Below are positions 51,101 to 62,690 of a stretch of DNA of 64,000 nt, piece after piece; the first letter of the stretch is position 1, and each line of letters begins with the position of its first letter. The position numbers and the translations under genes were made by a program. The stretch is from Saposhnikovia divaricata (taxonomy: Eukaryota > Streptophyta > Magnoliopsida > Apiales > Apiaceae), in NCBI GenBank assembly GCA_036435485.1, contig CM071596.1, positions 142,241,501 to 142,305,500 of the forward strand, in the 5' to 3' direction. The notes beneath the pieces were generated by a model. The model had not been told where the DNA came from and made no database searches. It saw only the letters and a list, made by a program, of their open reading frames with translations.

Positions 51101-53426
51101 ACGGTCAACTAGTACTTTGACCGGAACCCCTGAATAGGGTTTCGTCAGGGTTTAAGGATTCGATTTTTAAAAAAAAATTATCGAAGACCCAACCGTAAGG
51201 TCATTAAGATCCATCATTTTTAATGTTATTCCCAAAATTTTAAAAAAAAAATTATTTGATTGGGTAATTGAACGGTCAACTAGTACTTTCACAGGAATCC
51301 CTAAACAGGGTTTCATCAGGGTTTAAGGATTCGATTTTTTAAAAAATATTTCTCGAAGACCCAACCGTAAGGGCATTAAGATCCATCATTTTTAATGTTA
51401 TTCCCAAAATTTAAAAAAAAAATATTTGACTGGGTAATTGCACGGTCAACTAGTACTTTCACCGGAATCCCTAAATAGGGTTTCGTCAGGGTTTAAGGAT
51501 TCGATTTTTTAAAAAATATTTCTCGAAGATCCAACCGTACGGGTATCAATATCCATCATTTTTAATGTTATTCCCAAAATTTCAAAAAAAAATATTTGAT
51601 TGGGTAATTGAACGGTGAACTAGTACTTTGACCGGAACCCCTAAAAAGGGTTTCGTCATGGTTTAAGGATTCGATTTTTAAAAAAATATTTGATTGGGTA
51701 ATTGAACGGTCAACTAGTACCATGATCGGAACCCCTAAACAGGGTTTCGTCAGGGTTTATGGATTCGATTTTTTAAAAAATGTTTCTCGAAGACTCAGTC
51801 GTACAGGCATCAAGATCCATCATTTTTAATGTTATTCCCAAAATTTCAAAAAAAAAAATTGTTTGATTGGGTAATTGAACGATCAACTAGTTGTTTCACC
51901 GGAATCCCTAAACAGGGTTTCGTCAGGGTTTAAGGATTCGATTTTTTTAAAAATATTTCTCGAAGACCCAACCATACGAGCATCAAGATCCATCATTTTT
52001 AATGTTATTCCCAAAATTTCAAAAAAAAATATTATTTGATTGGGTAATTGAACGGTCAACTAGTACTTTGACCGGAACCCCTAAATAGGGTTTCATCATG
52101 GTTCAAGGATTCGATTTTTTAAAAATTATTTCTAGAAGACTCAACCGTACAGGCCTCAAGATCCATCATTTTTAATGTTATTCCCAAAATTTCAAAAAAA
52201 AATTATTTGATTGGGTAATTGAACGGTCAACTAGTACTTTTAGCGGAACCCCTAAACAGGGTTTCGCCAGGGTTTAAGGATTCGATTTTTAACAAAAAAA
52301 TTCTTGGAGACCCAACTGTACGGGCATCAAGATCCATCATTTTTAATGTTACTCCCAAAATTTTAAAAAAAAATTATTTGATTTGTTAATTTAACGGTCA
52401 ACTAGTACTTTGACCGGAACCCCTGAATAGGGTTTCGTCAGGGTTTAAGGATTCGATTTTTAAAAAAATATTTATCGAAGACCCAACCGTAAGGGCATTA
52501 AGATCCATCATTTTTAATGTTATTCCCAAATTTTTTAAAAAAAATTATTTGATTGGGTAATTGAACGGTCAACTAGTACTTTCACCGGAATCCCTAAATA
52601 GGGTTTCGTCAGGGTTTAAGGATTCGATTTTTTAAAAATATTTCTCGAAGATCCAACCGTACGGGCATCAAGATCCATCATTTTTATTTTGATTCCCAAA
52701 ATTTTAAAAAAAAATTATTTGATTGGGTAATTGAACGGTCAACTAGTACTATGATCAGACCCCCTAAACAGGGTTTCGTCAGGGTTTATGCATTCGATTT
52801 TTTAAAAAATATTTCTCGAAGACTCAATCATACAGACATCAAGATCCATCATTTTTAATGTTATTCCCAAAATTTCAAAAAAAAATTATTTGATTGGGTA
52901 ATTGAACGATCAACTAGTAGTTTGACCGGAATCCCTAAATAGGGTTTCGTCAGGGCGTAAGGATTCGATTTTTTAAAAAATATATTTCGAAGACCCAACT
53001 GTACGGGCATCAAGATCCATCATTTTTAATGTTATTCCAAAAATTTAAAAAAAAATTATTTGATTGGGTAATTGAACGGTCAACTAGTACTTTGACCGGA
53101 ACCCCTAAACAGGGTTTCGTCAGGGTTTAAGGATTCGATTTTTTAAAAAATATTTCTCGAAGACCCAACCATACGGGCATCAAGATCCATCATTTTTAAT
53201 GTTATTCCCAAAATTTTTTAAAAAAATTATTTGATTGGGTAATTGAACGGTGAACTAGTACTTTGACCGGAACCCCTAAAAAGGGTTTCGTCATGGTTTA
53301 AGGATTCGATTTTTAAAAAAATATTTCTCGAAGATCCAACCGTACGGGCATCAAGATCCATCATTTTTAATGTTATTCCCAAAATTTCAAAAAAAAAATT
53401 ATTTGATTGGGTAATTGAACGGTCAA
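42116..53426 (+). repeat. Common segment, copy 4 (S3)
   Basis: About 66 monomers. HindIII variants at 42268, 44318 and 45339. The 7-monomer duplication (second copy from about 46718) and the 16-monomer duplication (second copy from about 50011) are as in S2. Unlike S2 the second 16-mer copy is complete and the eight pre-h6 monomers (52060-53426) are present. A 94-bp truncated monomer at 51620 is unique to this copy. Together these two differences explain the whole 1,460-bp excess over S2. Confidence 0.88.
51620..51713 (+). repeat. Truncated 94-bp monomer
   Basis: CTAG anchors lie at 51620 and 51714, only 94 bp apart. A GGTGAACTAG-type monomer runs to TTCGATTTTTAAAAAAATATT at about 51685 and then continues as TTGATTGGGTAATTG, skipping about 77 bp (the monomer part from CTCGAAG to the A run). 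The breakpoints fall where two similar A/T runs occur in the normal monomer, AAAAAATATTT before the deletion and AAAAAATATTTG after it. This is the only non-monomer-phased large deletion I found. Confidence 0.88.
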
Positions 53427-56400
53427 CTAGTACTATGATTGGAACCCCTAAACAGGGTTTCGTCAGGGTTTATGGATTCGATTTTTTAAAAAATATTTCT
53501 CTAAGACTCAATCGTACAGGCATCAAGATCCATCATTTTTAATGTTATTCCCAAAATTTCAAAAAAAAATAAATTTTGATTGGGTAATTGAACGATCAAC
53601 TAGTAGTTTGACCGGAATCCCTAAATAGGGTTTCGTCAGGGTTTAAGGATTCGATTTTGTTAAAAATATTTCTCAAAGACCCAACCATACGAGCATCAAG
53701 ATCCATCATTTTTAATGTTATTCCCAAAATTTCAAAAAAAAAAATTATTTGATTGGGTAATTGGACGGTCAACTAGTACTTTGATCGGAACCCCTAAATA
53801 TGTTTTCATCAGGGTTCCAGGATTCGATTTTTTAAAAATTATTTCTCGAAGACTCAACCGTACAGGCATCAAGATCCATCATTTTTTATGTTATTCCCAA
53901 AATTTCAAAAAAAATTTATTTGATTGGGTAATTGAACGGTCAACTAGTACTTTGACCGGAACCCCTAAACAGGGTTTCGTCAAGGTTTAAGGATTCGATT
54001 TTTAAAAAAACAATTCTCGGAGACCCAACTGTACGGGCATCAAGATCCATCATTTTTAATGTTATTCCCAAAATTTAAAAAAAATTATTTGATTGGGTAA
54101 TTTAACGGTCAACTAGTGCTTTGACCGGAACCCCTGAACAGGGTTTCGTCAGGGTTTAAGGATTCGATTTTTAAAAAAATATTTCTCAAAGACCCAACCA
54201 TACGGGCATCAAGATCCATCATTTTTAATGTTATTCCCAATTTTTTTAAAAAAATTATTTGATTGGGTAATTGAACGGTGTACTAGTACTTTGACCGGAA
54301 CCCCTAAAAAGGGTTTCGTCATGGTTTAAGGATTCGATTTTTTAAAAAATATTTCTCGAAGATCCAACCGTACGGGCATCAAGATCCATCATTTTTAATG
54401 TTATTCCCAAAATTTCAAAAAAAAAATTATTTGATTGGGTAATTGAACGGTCAACTAGTACTATGATTGGAACCCCTAAACAGGTTTTCGTCAGGGTTTA
54501 TGGATTCGATTTTTTAAAAAATATTTCTCTAAGACTCAATCGTACAGGCATCAAGATCCATCATTTTTAATGTTATTCCCAAAATTTCAAAAAAAAATAA
54601 ATTTTGATTGGGTAATTGAACGATCAACTAGTAGTTTGACCGGAATCCCTAAATAGGGTTTCGTCAGGGTTTAAGGATTCGATTTTGTTAAAAATATTTC
54701 TCAAAGACCCAACCATACGAGCATCAAGATCCATCATTTTTAATGTTATTCCCAAAATTTCAAAAATAAAATTTATTTGATTGGGTAATTGGACGGTCAA
54801 CTAGTACTTTGATCGGAACCCCTAAATATGTTTTCATCAGGGTTCCAGGATTCGATTTTTTAAAAATTATTTCTCGAAGACTCAACCGTACAGGCATCAA
54901 GATCCATCATTTTTTATGTTATTCCCAAAATTTCAAAAAAAAATTATTTGATTGGGTAATTGAACGGTCAACTAGTACTTTGACCGGAACCCCTAAACAG
55001 GGTTTCGTCAAGGTTTAAGGATTCGATTTTTAAAAAAACAATTCTCGGAGACCCAACTGTACGGGCATCAAGATCCATCATTTTTAATGTTATTCCCAAA
55101 ATTTAAAAAAAATTATTTGATTGGGTAATTTAACGGTCAACTAGTGCTTTGACCGGAACCCCTGAACAGGGTTTCGTCAGGGTTTAAGGATTCGATTTTT
55201 AAAAAAATATTTCTCAAAGACCCAACCATACGGGCATCAAGATCCATCATTTTTAATGTTATTCCCAATTTTTTTAAAAAAATTATTTGATTGGGTAATT
55301 GAACGGTGTACTAGTACTTTGACCGGAACCCCTAAAAAGGGTTTCGTCATGGTTTAAGGATTCGATTTTTTAAAAAAATATTTCTCGAAGATCCAACCGT
55401 ACGGGCATCAAGATCCATCATTTTTAATGTTATTCCCAAAATTTCAAAAAAAAAAATTATTTGATTGGGTAATTGAACGGTCAACTAGTACTATGATTGG
55501 AACCCCTAAACAGGGTTTCGTCAGGGTTTATGGATTCGATTTTTTAAAAAATATTTCTCTAAGACTCAATCGTACAGGCATCAAGATCCATCATTTTTAA
55601 TGTTATTCCCAAAATTTCAAAAAAAAATAAATTTTGATTGGGTAATTGAACGATCAACTAGTAGTTTGACCGGAATCCCTAAATAGGGTTTCGTCAGGGT
55701 TTAAGGATTCGATTTTGTTAAAAATATTTCTCAAAGACCCAACCATACGAGCATCAAGATCCATCATTTTTAATGTTATTCCCAAAATTTCAAAAATAAA
55801 ATTTATTTGATTGGGTAATTGGACGGTCAACTAGTACTTTGATCGGAACCCCTAAATATGTTTTCATCAGGGTTCCAGGATTCGATTTTTTAAAAATTAT
55901 TTCTCGAAGACTCAACCGTACAGGCATCAAGATCCATCATTTTCTATGTTATTCCCAAAATTTCAAAAAAAATTTATTTGATTGGGTAATTGAACGGTCA
56001 ACTAGTACTTTGACCGGAACCCCTAAACAGGGTTTCGTCAAGGTTTAAGGATTCGATTTTTAAAAAAACAATTCTCGGAGACCCAACTGTACGGGCATCA
56101 AGATCCATCATTTTTAATGTTATTCCCAAAATTTAAAAAAAATTATTTGATTGGGTAATTTAACGGTCAACTAGTGCTTTGACCGGAACCCCTAAACAGG
56201 GTTTCGTCAGGGTTTAAGGATTCGATTTTTAAAAAAATATTTCTCAAAGACCCAACCATACGGGCATCAAGATCCATCATTTTTAATGTTATTCCCAATT
56301 TTTTTAAAAAAATTATTTGATTGGGTAATTGAACGGTGTACTAGTACTTTGACCGGAACCCCTAAAAAGGGTTTCGTCATGGTTTAAGGATTCGATTTTT

Positions 56401-58288
56401 TAAAAAATATTTCTCGAAGATCCAACCGTACGGGCATCAAGATCCATCATTTTTAATGTTATTCCCAAAATTTCAAAAAAAAAATTATTTGATTGGGTAA
56501 TTGAACGGTCAACTAGTACTATGATTGGAACCCCTAAACAGGGTTTCGTCAGGGTTTATGGATTCGATTTTTTAAAAAATATTTCTCTAAGACTCAATCG
56601 TACAGGCATCAAGATCCATCATTTTTAATGTTATTCCCAAAATTTCAAAAAAAAATAAATTTTGATTGGGTAATTGAACGATCAACTAGTAGTTTGACCG
56701 GAATCCCTAAATAGGGTTTCGTCAGGGTTTAAGGATTCGATTTTGTTAAAAATATTTCTCAAAGACCCAACCATACGAGCATCAAGATCCATCATTTTTA
56801 ATGTTATTCCCAAAATTTCAAAAATAAAATTTATTTGATTGGGTAATTGGACGGTCAACTAGTACTTTGATCGGAACCCCTAAATATGTTTTCATCAGGG
56901 TTCCAGGATTCGATTTTTTAAAAATTATTTCTCGAAGACTCAACCGTACAGGCATCAAGATCCATCATTTTTTATGTTATTCCCAAAATTTCAAAAAAAA
57001 TTTATTTGATTGGGTAATTGAACGGTCAACTAGTACTTTGACCGGAACCCCTAAACAGGGTTTCGTCAAGGTTTAAGGATTCGATTTTTAAAAAAACAAT
57101 TCTCGGAGACCCAACTGTACGGGCATCAAGATCCATCATTTTTAATGTTATTCCCAAAATTTAAAAAAAATTATTTGATTGGGTAATTTAACGGTCAACT
57201 AGTGCTTTGACCGGAACCCCTGAACAGGGTTTCGTCAGGGTTTAAGGATTCGATTTTTAAAAAAATATTTCTCAAAGACCCAACCATACGGGCATCAAGA
57301 TCCATCATTTTTAATGTTATTCCCAATTTTTTTAAAAAAATTATTTGATTGGGTAATTGAACGGTGTACTAGTACTTTGACCGGAACCCCTAAAAAGGGT
57401 TTCGTCATGGTTTAAGGATTCGATTTTTTAAAAAATATTTCTCGAAGATCCAACCGTACGGGCATCAAGATCCATCATTTTTAATGTTATTCCCAAAATT
57501 TCAAAAAAAAAATTATTTGATTGGGTAATTGAACGGTCAACTAGTACTATGATTGGAACCCCTAAACAGGGTTTCGTCAGGGTTTATGGATTCGATTTTT
57601 TAAAAAATATTTCTCTAAGACTCAATCGTACAGGCATCAAGATCCATCATTTTTAATGTTATTCCCAAAATTTCAAAAAAAAATAAATTTTGATTGGGTA
57701 ATTGAACGATCAACTAGTAGTTTGACCGGAATCCCTAAATAGGGTTTCGTCAGGGTTTAAGGATTCGATTTTGTTAAAAATATTTCTCAAAGACCCAACC
57801 ATACGAGCATCAAGATCCATCATTTTTAATGTTATTCTCAAAATTTCAAAAAAAAAATTTATTTGATTGGGTAATTGAATGGTCAACTAGTACTTTGATC
57901 GGAACCCCTAAATATGTTTTCATCAGGGTTCCAGGATTCGATTTTTTAAAAATTATTTCTCGAAGGCTCAACCGTACTGGCATCAAGATCCATCATTTTT
58001 TATGTTATTCCCAAAATTTCAAAAAAAATTTATTTGATTGGGTAATTGAACGGTCAACTAGTACTTTGACCGGAACCCCTAAACAGGGTTTCGTCAAGGT
58101 TTAAGGATTCGATTTTTAAAAAAACAATTCTCGGAGACCCAACTATACGGGCATCAAGATCCATCATTTTTAATGTTATTCCCAAAATTTTAAAAAAATT
58201 ATTTGATTGGGTAATTTAACGGTCAACTAGTGCTTTGACCGGAACCCCTGAACAGGGTTTCGTCAGGGTTTAAGGATTCGATTTTTAA
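53427..58288 (+). repeat. h6 higher-order array 4 (~4.7 copies)
   Basis: m1 begins at 53427, 54455, 55485, 56513 and 57541 (periods 1,028, 1,030, 1,028, 1,028). Within the first copy, anchors are m1 53427, m2 53600, m3 53773, m4 53944, m5 54113 and m6 54283. This is the longest h6 array, two units more than arrays 2 and 3. The middle three copies share an A-run variant CAAAAATAAAATTT (near 54772, 55800 and 56819) not seen in arrays 1-3, so they are the most recently amplified. The last m4 has intact CTAAACAGGG, unlike the end of arrays 2 and 3. Confidence 0.92.
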
Positions 58289-60180
58289 ATAAATATTTCT
58301 CAAAGACCCAACCGTAAGGGCATTAAGATCCATCATTTTTAATGTTATTCCCAAAATTTTGAAAAAAAATTATTTGATTGGGTAATTGAACGGTCAACTA
58401 GTACTTTGACCGGAACCCCTAAACAGGGTTTCGTCAGGGTTTAAGGATTCGATTTTTTAAAAAATATTTCTTGAAGACCCAACCATACGGGCATCAAGAT
58501 CCATCGTTTTTAATGTTATTCCAAAAATGTTTTAAAAAAATTATTTGATTGGGTAATTGAACGGTGAACTAGTACTTTGACCGGAACCCCTAAAAAGGGT
58601 TTCGTCATGGTTTAAGGATTCGATTTTTTAAAAAATATTTCTCGAAGACCCAACCATACGAGCATCAAGATCCATCATTTTTAATGTTATTCCCAAAATT
58701 TCAAAAAAAAATTTATTTGATTGGGTAATTGAACGGTCAACTAGTACTTTGACCGGAACCCCTAAATATGTTTTCATCAGGGTTCCAGGATTCGATTTTT
58801 TAAAAATTATTTCTCGAAGACTCAACCGTACAGGCATCAAGATCCATCATTTTTAATGTTATTCCCAAAATTTCAAAAAAAATTTATTTGATTGGGTAAT
58901 TGAACGGTCAACTAGTACTTTGACCGGAACCCCTAAACAGGGTTTCGTCAAGGTTTAAGGATTCGATTTTAAAAAAAAAAATTCTCGGAGACCCAACTGT
59001 ACGGGCATCAAGATACATCATTTTTAATGTTATTCCCAAAATTTTAAAAAAAATTATTTGATTGGGTAATTTAACGGTCAACTAGTGCTTTGACCGGAAC
59101 CCCTGAACAGGGTTTCGTCAAGGTTTAAGGATTCGATTTTTTAAAAATATTTCTCGAAGATCCAACCATACGGGCATCAATATCCATCATTTTTAATTTT
59201 ATTCCCAAAATTTAAAAAAAAAAATATTTGATTGGGTAATTGAACGGTCAACTAGTACTATGATCGGAACCCCTAAACAGGGTTTCGTCAGGGTTTAGGA
59301 TTCGATTTTTTAAAAAATATTTCTTGAAGATCCAACCGTACGGGTATCAATATCCATCATTTTTAATGTTATTTCCAAAATTTTTAAAAAAAATTATTTG
59401 ATTGGGTAATTGAACGGTCAACTTGCACTTTCACCGGAACCCCTAAGCATGGTTTCGCCAGGGTTTAAGGATTCAATTTTTTAAAAAATATTCTCGAAGA
59501 TCCAACCGTACGGGCATCAAGATCCATCATTTTTAATGTTATTCCCAAAATTAAAAAAAAATTATTTGATTGGGTAATTGAACGGTCAACTAGTACTTTG
59601 ACTGGAACCCTAAACAGGGTTTCGTCAGGGTTTAAGGATTCAATTTTTTAAAAATTATTTCTTGAAGACCCAACCGTACGGGCATCAAGATCCATCATTT
59701 TTAATGTTGTTCCCAAAATTTCAAAAAAAAAAAATTTATTTGATTGGGTAATTGAACGGTCAACTAGTACTTTGACCGGAACCCCTAAATAGGGTTTCAT
59801 CAGGGTTTAAGGATTCGATTTTTAAAAAAAAAATTCTCGGAGACCCAACTGTACGGGTATCAAGATCCATCATTTTTAATGTTATTCCCAAAACCTAAAA
59901 AAAAATTATTTGATTGTGTAATTTAACGGTCAACTAGTACTTTGACCGGAACCCCTGAACAGGGTTTCGTCAAGGTTTAAGGATTCGATTTTTAAAAAAA
60001 TATTTCTTGAAGACCCAACCGTAAGGGCATTAAGATCCATCATTTTTAATGTTTTTCCTAAAATTTTGAAAAAAAATTATTTGATTGGGTAATCGAACGG
60101 TCAACTAGTACTTTCACCGGAAACCCTAAACAGGGTTTCGTCAGGGTTTAAGGATTCGATTTTTTAAAAATATTTCTCGA
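58288..60180 (+). repeat. Linker L, copy in S4
   Basis: Eleven monomers following 23010-24860 and 38890-40737, including the GGGTTTAGGATTCG (about 59293), CAACTTGCAC (about 59419) and CCAAAACCTAAAA (about 59889) variants. Small private changes include GGAACCCTAAAC (59605) and an extended A run near 58970. At about 60180, after CTCGAAAA, the sequence leaves block C and passes into the divergent block. Confidence 0.84.
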
Positions 60181-62690
60181 AAATCCAACCGTACGGGCAT
60201 CAATATCCATCATTTTTAATTTTATTCCCAAAATTTTAAAAAAAAATTATTTGATTGGGTAATTGAACGGTCAACTAGTACTATGATCGGAACCACTAAA
60301 CAGGGTTTTGTCAGGGTTTATGGATTCGATTTTTTAAAAAATATTTCTCGAAGACTCAATCATACAGGCATCAAGATCCATCATTTTTAATGTTATTCCC
60401 AAAATTTCAAAAAAAAATTATTTGATTGGGTAATTGAACGATCAACTAGTAGTTTGACCGGAATCCCTAAACAGGGTTTCGTCAGGGCTTAAGGATTCGA
60501 TTTTTTAAAAACTATTTTTCGAAGACCCAACCGTACGGGCATCAAGATCCATCATTTTTAATGTTATTCTCAAAATTTTAAAAAAAAAATTATTTGATTG
60601 GGTAATTGAACGGTCAACTAGTACTTTGACCGGAACCCCTAAACAGGGTTTCGTCAGGATTTAAGGATTCGATTTTTTTAAAAATATTTCTCGAAGACCC
60701 ATCCATACGGGCATCAAGATCCATAATTTTTAATTTTATTCCCAAAATTTAAAAAAAAATTATTTGATTTGGTAATTGAACGGTGAACTAGTACTTTGAC
60801 CAGAACCCCTAAACAGGGTTTCGTCATGGTATAAGGATTCGATTTTTTAAAAAATATTTCTCGAAGATCCAACCGTACGGGCATCAAGATCCATCATTTT
60901 TAATGTTATTCCCAAAATTTCAAAAAAAAAAATTTTTGATTGGGTAATTGAACGGTCAACTAGTACTTTGACCGGAACCCCTAAATAGGGTTTCATCAGG
61001 GTTCAAGGATTCGATTTTTTAAAAATTATTTCATGAAGAATCAACCGTACAGGCATCAAGATCCATCATTTTTAATGTTATTCCCAAAATTTCAAAAAAA
61101 AATTATTTGATTGGGTAATTGAACGGTCAACTAGTACAATGACCGGAACCCCTAAACAGGGTTTCGTCAGGGTTTAAGGATTGGATTTTAAAAAAAAAAA
61201 TTCTCGGAGACCCAACTATACGGGCATCAAGATCCATCATTTTTAATGTTATTCCCAAAATTTAAAAAAAAAATTATTTGATTGGGTAATTGAACGGTCA
61301 ACTAGTACTTTGACCAGAACCCCTAAACAGGGTTTCTTCAGGGATTAAGGATTCGATTTTTAAAAAAATATTCTCGGAGACCCAACTGTACGGGCATCAA
61401 GATCCACCATTTTTAATGTCATTCCCAAAATTTAAAAAAAAAATTATTTGATTGGGTAATTTAACGGTCAACTAGTACTTTGACCGGAACCCCTGAACAG
61501 GGTTTCGTCAAGGTTTAAGGATTCGATTTTTAAAAAAATATTTCTCGAAGATCCAACCGTACGGGCGTCAAGATCCATCATTTTAATGTTATTCCCAAAA
61601 TTTTAAAAAAAAATTTATTTGATTGGGTAATTGAACAGTCAACTAGTACTTTGACCGGAACCCCTAAACAGGGTTTCGTCAGGGTTTAAGGATTCGATTT
61701 TTTAAAAAGTATTTCTCGTAGACCCAACCGTACGGGCATCAAGATTCATCATTTTTAATGTTATTCCCAAAATTAAAAAAAAAAATTATTTGAATGGGTA
61801 ATTGAACGGTCAACTAGTACTTTGATCGGAACCCCTAAACAGGGTTTCGTCACAGTTTAAGGATTCAATTTTTTAAAAATTATTTCTCGATGGCTCAACC
61901 ATGCAGGCATCAAGATACATCATTTTTAATGTCATTCCCAAAATTTCAAAAAAAAATATTTGATTGGGTAATTGAACGGTCAACTAGTACTTTGACCGAA
62001 ACCCTTAAATAGTGTTTCGTTAGGGTTTAAGGATTCGATTTTTTAAAAAATATTTCTCGAAGACCCAACTGTACGGGCATTAATATCCATCATTATTAAT
62101 ATTATTCCCAAAATTTTAAAAAAAAATTATTTGATTGGGTAATTGAACGGTCAACTTGCACTTTCACCGGAACCCCTAAGCAAGGTTTCGCCAGGGTTTA
62201 TGGATTCAATTTTTTAAAAAAATATTCTTGAAGATCCAACCGTACGGGCATCAAGATCCATCATTTTTCATGTTATTCCCAAAATTTCAAAAAAAAAAAT
62301 TATTTGATTGGGTAATTGAACGGTCAACTAGTACTTTGACTGGAACCCATAAACAGGGTTTCGTCAGGGTTTAAGGATTCAATTTTTTAAAAATTATTTC
62401 TCGAAGACCCAACCGTACGGGCATCAAGATCCATCATTTTTAATGTTATTCCCAAAATTAAAAAAAATTATTTGATTGGGTAATTGAACGGTCAACTAGT
62501 ACTTTGACTAGAACCCCTAAACAGGGTTTCGTCAGGGTTTAAGGATTCAATTTTTTAAAAATTATTTCTTGAAGACCCAACCATACGGGCATCAAGATCC
62601 ATCATTTTTAATGTTGTTCCAAAAATTTCAAAAAAAAAAATTTATTTGATTGGGTAATTGAACGGTCAACTAGTACATTGACCGGAACCC
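60180..62690 (+). repeat. Right divergent block: mosaic of older monomers
   Basis: About 15 monomers not found as a block elsewhere. The order at 60241-60900 matches 1-640. After four extra monomers, markers CTCGTAGACCC (about 61717), TTTGAATGGG (61790) and CTCGATGGCTC (about 61885) match 828-1000. Around 62150-62640 it resembles linker L (CAACTTGCAC, AATGTTGTTCC). Private changes are frequent (CTCGATGG, TTCATGAAGAATC, CCACTAAAC). It ends where h6 m4 begins at about 62690. Confidence 0.75.

Noticed and set aside
51571..51720. Insertion of a mobile element at the irregular spacing
   Set aside because: All sequence here is satellite; the irregularity is a deletion within one monomer, with no target-site duplication or terminal repeats.
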